A DNA stretch of 64,000 nucleotides from Cellulophaga sp. BC115SP (GTDB lineage: Bacteria > Bacteroidota > Bacteroidia > Cytophagales > Spirosomataceae), in assembly GCF_009905545.1 (NCBI RefSeq), contig NZ_JAAALB010000008.1, positions 1 to 64,000 on the forward strand, given 5' to 3'. How positions within the stretch are numbered: the first letter of the stretch is position 1; every line of letters begins with the position of its first letter. The notes below the pieces were generated by a model. That model was given only the letters and a program-made list of their open reading frames with translations. It searched no databases and was not told the DNA's origin. The position numbers and the translations under genes are program-made. Of the stretch, positions 41,310 through 51,123 are shown piece after piece.

Positions 41310-44300
41310 ATGAACAACAAATTACTACAAAAACTAGCGGGGGTCATTGCCCTGTGTTGTCTATTTTTGATTACTTGGACTGCCCAAGCCCAAGAAAGAA
41401 AAGTAACAGGTAAAGTTTTGTCAGCGGCCGACGGACAAGGTTTACCTGGAGCTTCAGTTATGGTAAAGGGCACTAAGGTGGGGGTTGCTACGGGTGCAGG
41501 CGGAGAGTTTACTATCGCAGTTAAAGGAGCTAGCGATGTATTACTTGTTACGTCTGTGGGTTTTCAAAACCAAGAAGTTAGAGTTGGATCTCAATCCAAT
41601 ATTACAGTAAGATTATCAGAAGATGTGGCCAACCTAACAGAGGTGGTTGTGACAGGTTATGGTACACAGTCAAAACGAGATATTACAGGTGCTGTAACTA
41701 CAGTGAATGCTAAGGACTTACAGTCTGTTCCTGCAACTACGTTTGCTCAACAATTACAAGGTCGTGCCTCTGGTTTGAGTATCGTGAACGATGCTACACC
41801 AGGAGGTAATGCAACTGTTCGTATTCGCGGCTTCGGTACGATTGGTAACAACGACCCTCTTTTCATTATCGATGGTGTACCTACTGAAAATCAGGGTAAC
41901 CTTAATCCAAATGACATTGAAACTATTCAAATTTTGAAAGATGCATCTTCTGCATCTATCTATGGTTCGCGTGCTGCCAATGGTGTAGTAATCATTACTA
42001 CGAAAAAAGGAAAAGCAGGTGTACCAAAAATTACGTTCAGTGCCTACTATGGTAGCCAAAAAGTGTCGAATGATGTACAATCTTTGAATGCCAAAGAATT
42101 AGGTCAGTATTTGTATTTAGCTGATAAGTATGCAGGTAAAACGCCTTCGCATGGACAATATACCTTTGGACCAAATGGCGAAGTAACAATCCCAGACTAT
42201 GTTTTCCCAAGTGCAGGTAAAGCAGGTACACCTGGGGTAGATCCTAAGTTGTATTCACTGACACCAGATAACATTTATGCTATCACTAAATCAGCGGATA
42301 CCTATTGGTGGGGCGAGCTAACACAAACAGCTCCAATTTCAAACTACCAATTAACAGCATCTGGCGGTACTGATAATAGCCGCTATGCTTTGTCTTTGGG
42401 TTACTTTAGTCAAGATGGTGTCGTAAAATTCATCGGTTATGATCGTTATACGTTGCGTACTAATACCGAATTTTCAGCCTTGAAAAAACGCTTGAGAGTT
42501 GGTGAAAACTTCACGGTTTCAATTGATAACCGTAAAGGTGGATACAATAACAACGAAGAACAAAATGCCGTTTCGGGTTCGTACAAGCACCATCCATTAT
42601 TGCCGATTTATGATATTGCAGGCAATTTTGCAGGTAGCCGTGGTGCCAACTTAGGTAACAACTCAAACCCTTATGCTACATTGTACCGTCAAAAAGATGA
42701 CCGTTTGTATCGTATGCGTGGATTTGGTAACGTATTTATGGAGTTTGACATTTTGCCAAACCTTACTGCTAAAACTAGCTTTGGGGTAGATATTACCACT
42801 GAGAATAAGAAAGAATTAGGTCGTGCCAACCCAGAATATGTTGAAGGTAGCTTTAACAATAGCTCTACTTCACGTACCAATTATGATTACCAATGGGTAT
42901 GGCAAAATACATTGTCGTACAACAAGACTTTCAATGAATCTCACAAAATTGATGCTTACATTGGTTTAGAATCAATCAAGCAATTTGGTGAGTATTTTGG
43001 TGCTAGTCGTAATGGTTATGCTTTCGAGGTTGTGCCTATTATGAGCTATCTTGACCTTGGAGACCCAACAAAGGTATCTAACTATGGCTCAGTAGGTAAT
43101 GACTATACATTGTCTTCACAATTTGGTAAATTTAACTATTCTTATGAAGGTAAATATTTACTTCAGTTGATTGTTCGTAACGATGCTTCGTCTCGTTTCT
43201 TATCTGCTTCACGTAATGCGTTTTTCCCTGCGGCCAGCTTTGGATGGCGTTTATCTGAAGAGAAATTTATCAAAGATCAACTACCGTTTTTCAATGACTT
43301 GAAATTGCGTTTTGGTTGGGGTAAAACAGGTAACCAAAAAATTGGTAAGTACAATGCCTACACTACCTATCGCTCTGATATTTACCACGCTGGTTATCCT
43401 ATCGATGGAAATCAAGTTACACCAACGATTGGTTATGACGCTAGTGCGTTTGGTAACCCGAATGCAAAATGGGAGTCAACAACCTCAACAAACATAGGTT
43501 TGGATGCCGCATTATTGGGTAGCAAATTGACTTTTGAATTGGATATCTGGAATCGTAAAACTACCGATATGTTATTTACAACACCTATTACCTTTACTGC
43601 GGGCGATGCAACGGCGCCAGCTTTCAACGTAGGTGGAATGACTAACAAAGGGGTTGATTTTGGCGTGAACTACAAAAATTCTGTAGGTGATTTCCGTTAT
43701 GGAATTGGTGCTAACTTTTCTACGTATCGCAACAACGTAGACAAACTAGATGCTAGTCCAAATACACGTTACTTCGGTTATGGTTCGCGTGTACCTGCTG
43801 TTACAGTAACGCAAGCGGGTTTACCAATTTCTTCTTTCTATGGTTATAAAGTATTGGGTATTTTCCAGTCTGATGATGAAGCTAAAGCTTGGCCAGCTTA
43901 TGGTGACTACAATAAGGCAGGTAAATTCAAGATTGCAGATATTAATGGCGACGGCAAAATCACGGACGATGACCGTACTATTATTGGTAATCCTCACCCA
44001 GACTTTACGTATGGTTTGAACCTCAATTTTGGTTATAAAAGCTTTGATTTGACTATCTTCTGCAACGGTACGCAGGGTAATGATGTATTCAACTATACTC
44101 GTTATTTCTCTGACTTCAACACTTTCCAAGGTAACCGTTCGAAACGTGCATTGTATGATGCTTGGCAGCCAACTAACAAGTCGGGTACTGTACCTATCAT
44201 GGATGCTAACGACCAAATCAGTAGCCGTCCATCAAGCTACTTTATAGAAGATGGTTCGTATTTCCGTATCAAAAACGTTCAACTTACTTACAACTTGCCT

Positions 44301-44492
44301 CGTAAAATTGGTAGCAAGCTAGGTCTTGACAATGCTCAGGTGTATTTGCAAGCACAAAACTTGGCAACATTCACGAAGTATTCTGGTCTAAACCCTGAAA
44401 TCCAAACAGGTTCAGACAATACTTTGGGCTTTGATGGTGGTTATATGCCAGTTTCTAGAACATTCATTTTGGGTGTTAATCTAGGATTCTAG
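41310..44492 (+). CDS. SusC/RagA-type TonB-dependent outer-membrane transporter
   Basis: A 1060-residue SusC-type porin. Residues 1-28 are a signal peptide (ending TAQAQ), followed by a carboxypeptidase-regulatory-like domain (about 30-110: VTGKVLSAADGQGLPGASVMVKGTK) and the plug, which starts with the SusC box VVVTGYGTQSKRDITGAV. A TonB plug core contains GRASGLSIVNDATPGGNATVRIRG and ILKDASSASIYGSRAANGVVIITTKKG (about 150-245). The rest is a large 22-strand barrel ending in 'MPVSRTFILGVNLGF' with the terminal aromatic. There is no STN domain, so the transporter is probably not linked to an anti-sigma signal. The susD gene follows after 64 bases. Together they import glycans or similar ligands, but the substrate cannot be told from the sequence. 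Confidence 0.97.
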   Translation: MNNKLLQKLAGVIALCCLFLITWTAQAQERKVTGKVLSAADGQGLPGASVMVKGTKVGVATGAGGEFTIAVKGASDVLLVTSVGFQNQEVRVGSQSNITVRLSEDVANLTEVVVTGYGTQSKRDITGAVTTVNAKDLQSVPATTFAQQLQGRASGLSIVNDATPGGNATVRIRGFGTIGNNDPLFIIDGVPTENQGNLNPNDIETIQILKDASSASIYGSRAANGVVIITTKKGKAGVPKITFSAYYGSQKVSNDVQSLNAKELGQYLYLADKYAGKTPSHGQYTFGPNGEVTIPDYVFPSAGKAGTPGVDPKLYSLTPDNIYAITKSADTYWWGELTQTAPISNYQLTASGGTDNSRYALSLGYFSQDGVVKFIGYDRYTLRTNTEFSALKKRLRVGENFTVSIDNRKGGYNNNEEQNAVSGSYKHHPLLPIYDIAGNFAGSRGANLGNNSNPYATLYRQKDDRLYRMRGFGNVFMEFDILPNLTAKTSFGVDITTENKKELGRANPEYVEGSFNNSSTSRTNYDYQWVWQNTLSYNKTFNESHKIDAYIGLESIKQFGEYFGASRNGYAFEVVPIMSYLDLGDPTKVSNYGSVGNDYTLSSQFGKFNYSYEGKYLLQLIVRNDASSRFLSASRNAFFPAASFGWRLSEEKFIKDQLPFFNDLKLRFGWGKTGNQKIGKYNAYTTYRSDIYHAGYPIDGNQVTPTIGYDASAFGNPNAKWESTTSTNIGLDAALLGSKLTFELDIWNRKTTDMLFTTPITFTAGDATAPAFNVGGMTNKGVDFGVNYKNSVGDFRYGIGANFSTYRNNVDKLDASPNTRYFGYGSRVPAVTVTQAGLPISSFYGYKVLGIFQSDDEAKAWPAYGDYNKAGKFKIADINGDGKITDDDRTIIGNPHPDFTYGLNLNFGYKSFDLTIFCNGTQGNDVFNYTRYFSDFNTFQGNRSKRALYDAWQPTNKSGTVPIMDANDQISSRPSSYFIEDGSYFRIKNVQLTYNLPRKIGSKLGLDNAQVYLQAQNLATFTKYSGLNPEIQTGSDNTLGFDGGYMPVSRTFILGVNLGF

Positions 44493-44556
44493 GCACGATG
44501 ACAGTATCTGATTTGTAAGAAAACTAATGTTCGTTTTTTACCAAAAGAGAAAAAAT

Positions 44557-46353
44557 ATGAAACGTAAAAATATTATAAAACTTTGCTTGTCGGCTGGTCT
44601 CGTTGTTGGTATTGCTACGGCTTGTAGTGATGAATTCTTGACGCGTGAGCCACAAGGTCAATATAGCCCATCGTCTCTCCAAACAGCCAAAGGGGTAGAA
44701 GGTATCCTCTTGGGTGCTTATGCCATGATTGATGGTCAGGGTTTGGATGGACAAGATGCTTGGAATAACGATATTCAAAGCTGGGTATTTGGTGGAATTG
44801 CCTCTGATGATGCCTATAAAGGTACTGACGCGGGTGACCAACCAGAACAATCATTTATCGAAAAATGGGATTTTCAACCTACTAACAACCACATCAAAAA
44901 TAAATGGAGAGGTTTGTTTAAAGGGGTTGCACGCTCAAATGATGTGATAAATACCCTTAAAAATGTAAAGGATGTTAGCGATGATCGTCGTAAACAAATT
45001 GTAGCAGAGGCTCGTTTCTTACGTGGACTTTTCCATTTTGAAGCAAAAAAAATGTGGAAAAACATCCCATATATCGACGAGAATATCTATAATTTGAACG
45101 ATTTGGAAAGTACCAAAGTGCCAAATGATAAAGACGCTTGGCCATTTATTGAAGCTGATTTCAAGGCTGCGATGGATGCTTTACCTGCGACTCAGGCACA
45201 AGTTGGTCGCCCAACAAAATGGGCTGCGATGGCTTTCCTGGCAAAAGCTTACATGTACCAAGGTTGGAATATATCGACTGGTGCAGCTAATACTGCTAAG
45301 TTACAAGCTGCTAAGGCCTTGTTAGATCAGATTGTGGCAAGTGGTAAATTTAAGTTGATGGATAATTTCAGAGACAACCATGATGCGAATACTCGTAATA
45401 ACGCAGAGTCTATCTTCGAAATTCAGTATGCGTCTTCAAGTGCTAGTGGCGATGCTGCTGATGCTGGTGTAGGTTTGGCTCACCCATATACATCGCCTTG
45501 GGGCTGTTGTGGTTTTTACCAACCATCTCAAAACTTGGTAAATGCTTATAAAACAGATGCTAATGGTCTTCCTTTATTGGATAGCTTCAATGATTCTGAT
45601 GTAAAAAATGACCAAGGAGTTGATTTGGATGCTGCTTATACGCCGTATGAAGGTATGCTAGACCCTCGTTTGGATCATACTGTAGGTCGTCGTGGAATTT
45701 TGTTTATTGATTACAAAATCCATAACCGTGATTTTATTCGTGACCAAACGTATGCAGGTCCTTATTCTCCGAAAAAACATATTCCTTCAAAAGCCTTTAC
45801 TGGTGTAAATGGTTGGGCAAACCTTACAAGTAACAACTACCGCATTATGCGTTATAGTATGATTTTGTTGTGGTTAGCTGAATGTGAGGTAGAATTAGGC
45901 AACCTTGAAAGAGCAAGAGACTTGGTTAACCAAATTCGTGCTCGTGCTGCCAACCCTGCTGGTTTTGTTCAGAAGGCTACCCAAGGTGCTACTCGTGATG
46001 CCTACACATTGGTGTTTGATTCAAAAGGTGCTCCAGTTCCTGCTGCCAACTACAATGTGAAGCCTTATGCTTCTGCTTGGTCAAATCAAGCTACGGCTCG
46101 TAAGGCAGTTCGTTTCGAAACTCGCTTGGAGTTTGCGATGGAAGGTCACCGCTTCTTCGACCTAGTGCGTTGGGGTATTGCTGCCGAAACATTGAATGCT
46201 TACAATGCCGTAGAAAGCACTAAACGTGTTTACAAAAAAGGTGGTGTATTTGTAAAAGGTAAACATGAGTTTTTCCCAATTCCTCAAGAAGCAATCGACC
46301 GCTCTGAGAAGGATGGTAAACCGACCCTTACTCAAGACCCAGCTTATAAATAG
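44557..46353 (+). CDS. SusD/RagB-type nutrient-binding lipoprotein
   Basis: A 598-residue SusD-family lipoprotein. The signal peptide ends in a lipobox (VGIATAC, Cys23), followed by SDEFLTREPQGQYS. SusD-like N-terminal TPR units (about 25-210) contain AEARFLRGLFHFEAKKMWKNIPYI. The RagB/SusD C-terminal domain (about 290-598) contains YRIMRYSMILLWLAECEVELGNLERARDLVNQIRARAAN and ARKAVRFETRLEFAMEGHRFFDLVRWG, the conserved family signatures. I chose the ATG at 44557 rather than 44527, since it starts directly with the basic signal-peptide head MKRKNIIKL. It caps the SusC transporter at the cell surface. A strong terminator follows. Confidence 0.97.
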   Translation: MKRKNIIKLCLSAGLVVGIATACSDEFLTREPQGQYSPSSLQTAKGVEGILLGAYAMIDGQGLDGQDAWNNDIQSWVFGGIASDDAYKGTDAGDQPEQSFIEKWDFQPTNNHIKNKWRGLFKGVARSNDVINTLKNVKDVSDDRRKQIVAEARFLRGLFHFEAKKMWKNIPYIDENIYNLNDLESTKVPNDKDAWPFIEADFKAAMDALPATQAQVGRPTKWAAMAFLAKAYMYQGWNISTGAANTAKLQAAKALLDQIVASGKFKLMDNFRDNHDANTRNNAESIFEIQYASSSASGDAADAGVGLAHPYTSPWGCCGFYQPSQNLVNAYKTDANGLPLLDSFNDSDVKNDQGVDLDAAYTPYEGMLDPRLDHTVGRRGILFIDYKIHNRDFIRDQTYAGPYSPKKHIPSKAFTGVNGWANLTSNNYRIMRYSMILLWLAECEVELGNLERARDLVNQIRARAANPAGFVQKATQGATRDAYTLVFDSKGAPVPAANYNVKPYASAWSNQATARKAVRFETRLEFAMEGHRFFDLVRWGIAAETLNAYNAVESTKRVYKKGGVFVKGKHEFFPIPQEAIDRSEKDGKPTLTQDPAYK

Positions 46354-46384
46354 ATTGGATTGATAACTGAAAAATGGTGTCTTT

Positions 46385-46417
46385 ACAGAGATGGTACCCT
46401 GTGCCATCTCTGTTTTT
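46385..46417 (+). terminator. Rho-independent terminator after susD
   Basis: ACAGAGATGG and CCATCTCTGT form a perfect 10-bp stem with a 9-base loop followed by TTTTT. It ends the susCD transcript. Confidence 0.93.
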
Positions 46418-46526
46418 ACTGTATATAAAATTGTTATTTTAAATAAGAAGAACATTAGAATATTTTCAACGTAAATATTTAAGAAGCTAGTACAATTTGC
46501 GAGATGAATATTCTAATTCACAATTA

Positions 46527-46585
46527 ATACGCCTTAGGCTATAAGTCGCAGGCATTAGGCAAAAATATATTCATAATTGTATTAG
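46527..46585. repeat. Intergenic repeat B, inverted copy 3
   Basis: ATACGCCTTAGGCTATAAGT followed by CGCAGGCATTAGGCAAAAAT. Its reverse complement matches 33748-33795 (TTTTTGCTTAATGCCTACGG then CTTATAGCTTACCGCCTATT) with few mismatches. Confidence 0.65.
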
Positions 46586-46656
46586 AAACACATGCTGATT
46601 ATGAGTGTAATTCAATAACTGATATACTATTAATTAATAACTTTTTTACTTATAAT

Positions 46657-49600
46657 ATGCCTCAAACCTCTACCGTAACTGCATACCGTTTTCTATATTT
46701 AATCACCCTAGTAGGCTTAGGCTTACTAGGGCTTTATGCTTGTGGAAGTGCATCAAAAGATGGGCTTTTTAAGAAAATTGACCCCAAAGACTCTGGTATT
46801 CATTTTTCGAATCGTATCTCTGAAAATGATACTATGAACATTCTGACTTTCGAATATATCAATAATGGGGGAGGAGTGGCTATGGCCGATTTTAATAATG
46901 ATAGTTTGGTGGACGTGTATTTCACAGGCAACCACGTTTCTAACCAGCTATACCTCAACGACTCCAAAACGAATCAACTACATTTTAAAGATATTACCAA
47001 AGAAGCAAAGGTGACAGGCGAAGGTCGCTGGTGTTCTGGTGTGGCGGTTGTAGACATCAATCAAGATAATTTGATGGATATTTATGTTTGTACAACTGCT
47101 CGAAAAACCGCTGGTCAGCGAGCTAATTTGCTGTATGTCAATCAGGGAGTAGATAGGGCAGGAATTCCGCATTTTAAGGAAATGGCGCAAGAGTATGGTC
47201 TTGCCGATACAACACATTCTACCCAAGCCGCTTTTTTTGATTATGACAATGATGGCGATTTGGACGTGTATATCGCTGTAAATGAGATGGCGGATGTTCG
47301 TTTTCCTAATATGTATCACCCTCGTGTTTCAGATGGAAGTTCGCCATTGACAGATAAGTTATATCGCAATGACTGGAATCCAACGCTGAAGCATGCCGTT
47401 TTTACAGATGTTTCACACAAAGAAGGAATTCTGTTTGAAGGTTTTGGTTTAGGGATCAATATTACTGATATCAACCAAGATGGCTGGAAAGATGTCTACA
47501 TCACCAACGACTACCTGACCAATGACCTGCTGTATATCAACCAGCATGAAAATGGTAAACACATTGGTTTTAAAGATGAGGCCGCTTTGTATTTTAAGCA
47601 TACCTCACACTCTGCGATGGGGAATGATGTGACAGATATTAACAACGACGGTTTGGTTGATATTTTGGCTTTGGATATGATGCCTGAGGATAATTATCGT
47701 AAAAAGATGATGACACTAGGTAACAATTACCAAGCCTATCAAAACAACGAAAAGTTTGGATATGTATTCCAATATCCTCGAAATACCCTTCAGCTCAACC
47801 GTGGGATAAACCCCTATACCCACCGACCAGTATTTAGCGAAGTAGGCTTGCTGACTGGTTTGGCAGAATCTGATTGGAGTTGGACGCCACTGGTGACCGA
47901 TTTTGATAATGATGGTTTACGAGATGTAATTATTACCAACGGTTTCCCGCAAGATATTACTGATCAAGATTTTATGGTCTATCGTGCTGAAGTGGGTGCT
48001 TATGTCGCTCCTGTGCAGTTGTTGGATTTAATTCCTTCGGTAAAAGTTAAGAATAAAGCTTATCGTAACAAAGGTAATTTACAGTTTGAAGAAGTGACAG
48101 AATCTTGGGGAATCACCGAACCAAGTTTTTCAAATGGCGCCGCCTATGCGGATTTGGATAACGATGGCGATTTGGATTATATCATTAATAATATCAATGA
48201 TTCGGCTTCGGTTTTTTGTAATAATGTACGCCAACAATTACCAGAAAAAAGTAACTACCTGCGTCTCAAATTTGTAGGCAATGCTTCCAATAAAAATGGA
48301 CTAGGTGCGACAGTGAAGGCTATTTATGGTAAAGGAGAACAACAATTCTATGAAAATACACCTTACCGAGGTTATTTATCCTCAGTAGAAACTGGTGCGC
48401 ATTTTGGACTAGGTTCTTATAAAAAAATAGATCAATTAATAGTGACTTGGTCAAGTGGATTAGTGCAAACGATAACGAATGTGCCAGCCAATCAACAACT
48501 TGTGGTGTATGAGTCTCAAGCCAAGCCAGCTACAAAATCGGAACCGAATACTGACTTTCTTTTTACGAAAAACCAAGAAAAAATCGGCAAAGACTTTGTG
48601 CATGAAGAGGAGGATTTTATAGACTTTAATGTTCAAAAACTCATTCCACATAAATTGTCTCAATTGGGACCATGCATAGCCGTTGGCGATGTCAACCAAG
48701 ATGGTTTGGAGGATTTTTATATGGGAGGATCGCTTCGTCGTAAAGGTGTGTTTGGGTTACAAAGACCAGACGGAAGTTTCGAGAAAAAAGACTTACTACC
48801 CGAAAAAGCGATTGATAAGAATTGGGAAGAAATGGGAGCCTTATTGTTCGATTTGGAAAATGATGGCGATTTAGATTTATATGTTGTAAGTGGAAGTAAT
48901 GAATTGCCTGTGGGTGATAATGGCTATCAAGACCATATCTATATTAATCAAGGTAAAGGAAAGTTTGTACTAGGAAATGGTATTTTACCAAGTTTCTTGA
49001 AAAGTGGCTCTTGTGTTAAAGCTTGTGATTTTGACCACGATGGCGACCTCGACCTCTTTATTGGTGGACGTGTCGAACCCAATAAATATCCTAAAGCTAC
49101 CAATAGCTACATCCTTCGTAACGAAGCCCCATTATTGAAATTTTCTGACGTGACAGCGACCATGGCGCCTGCTTTGAAAGATATAGGATTGGTATGTGAC
49201 GCCTTGTGGACCGACTATGATAATGATGGTTGGGAAGATTTGCTACTAGCAGGAGAATGGATGTCGCCAACCTTTTTGAAAAATAATAAAGGACGTCTTC
49301 AGAATATCTCAAATAAGGAGTTGACAAGCTATAAAGGCTTTTGGAATAGCATTGTTTCAGGCGACTTTGACAATGATGGTGATATGGACTATGTATTAGG
49401 GAATCAAGGTGAAAATACCCTCTATCGCGCTAGCGACGATATGCCTGTAAGGCTATATCATGGCGATTTTAATACCGATGGAAGTTATGATGCCATCCCG
49501 ACGGTATATCTTAAAGACACCTTGGGTAAGCGTCAAGAGTTTCCGTTTAATACACGTGATGATATGGTGAAACAGATGATTCAGACTCGAAAACGCTTTG

Positions 49601-50253
49601 ATAAGTATCATAAATACGCCAAAGCTACTATCCATGAAGTACTTACCCCGAGCGAATTGAGTACCGCTACGATATTGACTGCTAATTGGACAAAAACAAG
49701 TTACATTGAAAACTTGGGTAATGGATCCTTCAAGTTGAAAGCTTTACCAAATGTAGCGCAATTTTCGAGTGTTAATGCCATGTTAGTATCCGACTGGAAT
49801 GCCGATGGTAATTTGGACTTATTACTCAGTGGCAATGATTATGGCAATGAAATCAGTATTGGTAGATTAGATGCAGGGATGGGAGAAATATTACTAGGAG
49901 ATGGGGAGGGCAACTTCAGTACTTTACCATTAGTCAAAACAGGCTTATGTCTCGATGGAGATACCAAAGCTTTGGTAATGATTCCGACAGCGAAGGCGCA
50001 AATAGGATTATTGAGTTCGCAAAATAGAGGAGCTTTAAGGGAAGTGCTTCTATCACAAAAACCAACGAAAATCATTCCTTTACAAGCCAAAGACCAATCG
50101 GCTATTGTTTGGTTGAAAAATGGTAAAAAACGAAAAGAAGAGTTTTATTATGGCAATACTTATTTGTCTCAATCGGCTCGTAATCTGTATCTTAACTCAA
50201 GCGTAAAACAAATTGAGATTACCAACTACCATCATCAAAAGAGAGTTTACTAA
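46657..50253 (+). CDS. FG-GAP/VCBS and ASPIC-domain lipoprotein
   Basis: A 1198-residue lipoprotein with signal ending LLGLYAC (Cys29). It is a chain of FG-GAP/VCBS propeller units with calcium-type D-x-[ND]-x-D-G motifs: DFNNDSLVDVYF, DINQDNLMDIYV, DYDNDGDLDVYIA, DINQDGWKDVYI, DINNDGLVDILAL, DFDNDGLRDVII, DLDNDGDLDYII, and after residue 650 DVNQDGLEDFYM, DLENDGDLDLYV, DFDHDGDLDLFI, DYDNDGWEDLLL, DFDNDGDMDYVL, DWNADGNLDLLL. An ASPIC/UnbV domain (about 545-625, with LRLKFVGNASNKNGLGATVKA and GLGSYKKIDQLIVTWSSG) separates the two propellers. Such proteins commonly accompany SusC/SusD loci in Cytophagales. It is probably a surface or periplasmic calcium-binding protein; the ligand is unknown. 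Confidence 0.92.
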   Translation: MPQTSTVTAYRFLYLITLVGLGLLGLYACGSASKDGLFKKIDPKDSGIHFSNRISENDTMNILTFEYINNGGGVAMADFNNDSLVDVYFTGNHVSNQLYLNDSKTNQLHFKDITKEAKVTGEGRWCSGVAVVDINQDNLMDIYVCTTARKTAGQRANLLYVNQGVDRAGIPHFKEMAQEYGLADTTHSTQAAFFDYDNDGDLDVYIAVNEMADVRFPNMYHPRVSDGSSPLTDKLYRNDWNPTLKHAVFTDVSHKEGILFEGFGLGINITDINQDGWKDVYITNDYLTNDLLYINQHENGKHIGFKDEAALYFKHTSHSAMGNDVTDINNDGLVDILALDMMPEDNYRKKMMTLGNNYQAYQNNEKFGYVFQYPRNTLQLNRGINPYTHRPVFSEVGLLTGLAESDWSWTPLVTDFDNDGLRDVIITNGFPQDITDQDFMVYRAEVGAYVAPVQLLDLIPSVKVKNKAYRNKGNLQFEEVTESWGITEPSFSNGAAYADLDNDGDLDYIINNINDSASVFCNNVRQQLPEKSNYLRLKFVGNASNKNGLGATVKAIYGKGEQQFYENTPYRGYLSSVETGAHFGLGSYKKIDQLIVTWSSGLVQTITNVPANQQLVVYESQAKPATKSEPNTDFLFTKNQEKIGKDFVHEEEDFIDFNVQKLIPHKLSQLGPCIAVGDVNQDGLEDFYMGGSLRRKGVFGLQRPDGSFEKKDLLPEKAIDKNWEEMGALLFDLENDGDLDLYVVSGSNELPVGDNGYQDHIYINQGKGKFVLGNGILPSFLKSGSCVKACDFDHDGDLDLFIGGRVEPNKYPKATNSYILRNEAPLLKFSDVTATMAPALKDIGLVCDALWTDYDNDGWEDLLLAGEWMSPTFLKNNKGRLQNISNKELTSYKGFWNSIVSGDFDNDGDMDYVLGNQGENTLYRASDDMPVRLYHGDFNTDGSYDAIPTVYLKDTLGKRQEFPFNTRDDMVKQMIQTRKRFDKYHKYAKATIHEVLTPSELSTATILTANWTKTSYIENLGNGSFKLKALPNVAQFSSVNAMLVSDWNADGNLDLLLSGNDYGNEISIGRLDAGMGEILLGDGEGNFSTLPLVKTGLCLDGDTKALVMIPTAKAQIGLLSSQNRGALREVLLSQKPTKIIPLQAKDQSAIVWLKNGKKRKEEFYYGNTYLSQSARNLYLNSSVKQIEITNYHHQKRVY

Positions 50254-50280
50254 AAAGAAAAGTTTATAAATTTTAAAGAG

Positions 50281-50313
50281 CACCTAGTCCAAGTTTTAGA
50301 CTTGAGCTAGGTG
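50281..50313 (+). terminator. Hairpin of repeat family F, possible terminator
   Basis: CACCTAG...CAAGT pairs with ACTTG...CTAGGTG around TTTAG, an imperfect 15-base stem. It lies 28 bases past the FG-GAP gene stop. The same TAGACTTGA-TAGGTG wording recurs near 51030-51058 and 51090. Confidence 0.6.
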
Positions 50314-50448
50314 ATATAAATTAAAAGAGGTTATTCGAGAATAGTACATTAGTTAATGGAATATGTTCATCATTAGAAGGATATTGTTAAATTGTATCAC
50401 AGATATATTGTTAGTTTAATATTACCTATTACTTAGCAAAAATAATAT

Positions 50449-50955
50449 ATGTATAAGAATAGTTTAAATACTCCTAAAATCACACGAAAAACCTACTCAG
50501 AAAACATCAGTTGGATTGTACTAATGCTGTGTATGATAGCACTTACACTATTCTCATGCCAAGAAAAAAAAGACGTTAAGGTTAAATATGTAGTCATAAA
50601 TAAAAAAATTGTACTACCCCAAGGAGTAGAAATTAATGGACTAAAACAAGGCTTGTGGATAGAGTATAATGATGTTGGATTTATTAACAATATTGTTACC
50701 TATGTAAATGGAATTGAAAATGGTGAGGGTCTTTTTTATAATGACTTTGGAAGGATCATTAAAAAAATTCACTGTAAGAATGGAAAGTTAAATGGATTAT
50801 TTGAATGTTTTAATGATAATGGTCTACTTACAGTAAAGGGTGTATATGACGATAATAAAATGAAAGGAGAATGGTTTTACTACAGTGATAATGGTAAGTT
50901 GATGACTTATGAGTTATGGGAGAATGGTAAGATTATTAAGAAAAAAGACTATTAA
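50449..50955 (+). CDS. YwqK-like (MORN-type repeat) lipoprotein
   Basis: A 168-residue protein with a rather long lipoprotein signal (lipobox TLFSC, Cys37; hydrophobic core 23-36). It has four or five MORN-variant repeats of about 22 residues: QGLWIEYNDVGFINNIVTY, NGEGLFYNDFGRIIKKIHC, NGLFECFNDNGLLTVKGVYD, KGEWFYYSDNGKLMTYELWE. Proteins of this type are annotated as YwqK-family antitoxins, but many are simply MORN-variant repeat proteins, so an antitoxin role is not established. The repeats suggest a stacked beta-hairpin surface. A deleted second copy lies at 31195-31339. The start ATG at 50449 is conserved in that relic. No partner toxin gene is adjacent. Confidence 0.8.
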   Translation: MYKNSLNTPKITRKTYSENISWIVLMLCMIALTLFSCQEKKDVKVKYVVINKKIVLPQGVEINGLKQGLWIEYNDVGFINNIVTYVNGIENGEGLFYNDFGRIIKKIHCKNGKLNGLFECFNDNGLLTVKGVYDDNKMKGEWFYYSDNGKLMTYELWENGKIIKKKDY

Positions 50956-50990
50956 TAGAGAATAGATTAATGCTGTTTATTAAGTGTTAG

Positions 50991-51030
50991 CTCACTCTTT
51001 CTAAAGTTTACAAACTTTAGAAAGAGTGAG
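50991..51030. terminator. Perfect 19-base-arm hairpin
   Basis: CTCACTCTTTCTAAAGTTT (50991-51009) and its exact complement AAACTTTAGAAAGAGTGAG (51012-51030) with a 2-base gap. It is followed at 51031 by a repeat-F word (TCCAAGTCATAGACTTGAAC). It separates the YwqK-like gene from the convergent PAS kinase gene and may terminate both. Confidence 0.65.
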
Positions 51031-51123
51031 TCCAAGTCATAGACTTGAACTAGGTGCTAATACAATTTCACAGGTTTAAGTTTTTGACTTGAGCTAGCTG
51101 ATTTTGGCGTTTAAGGTTATAGA

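Larger units (their letters stand above)
46354..46656. other. Intergenic region between susD and the FG-GAP gene
   Basis: The 303 bases hold the terminator at 46385 and a repeat-B copy (46527-46585). The remainder is AT-rich without coding signal. The terminator suggests that the FG-GAP gene has its own promoter, which I cannot locate. Confidence 0.6.

Noticed and set aside
50449-50955. Toxin-antitoxin pair
   Set aside because: The protein is only YwqK-like by repeat type and no toxin gene is adjacent, so an antitoxin role is not claimed.
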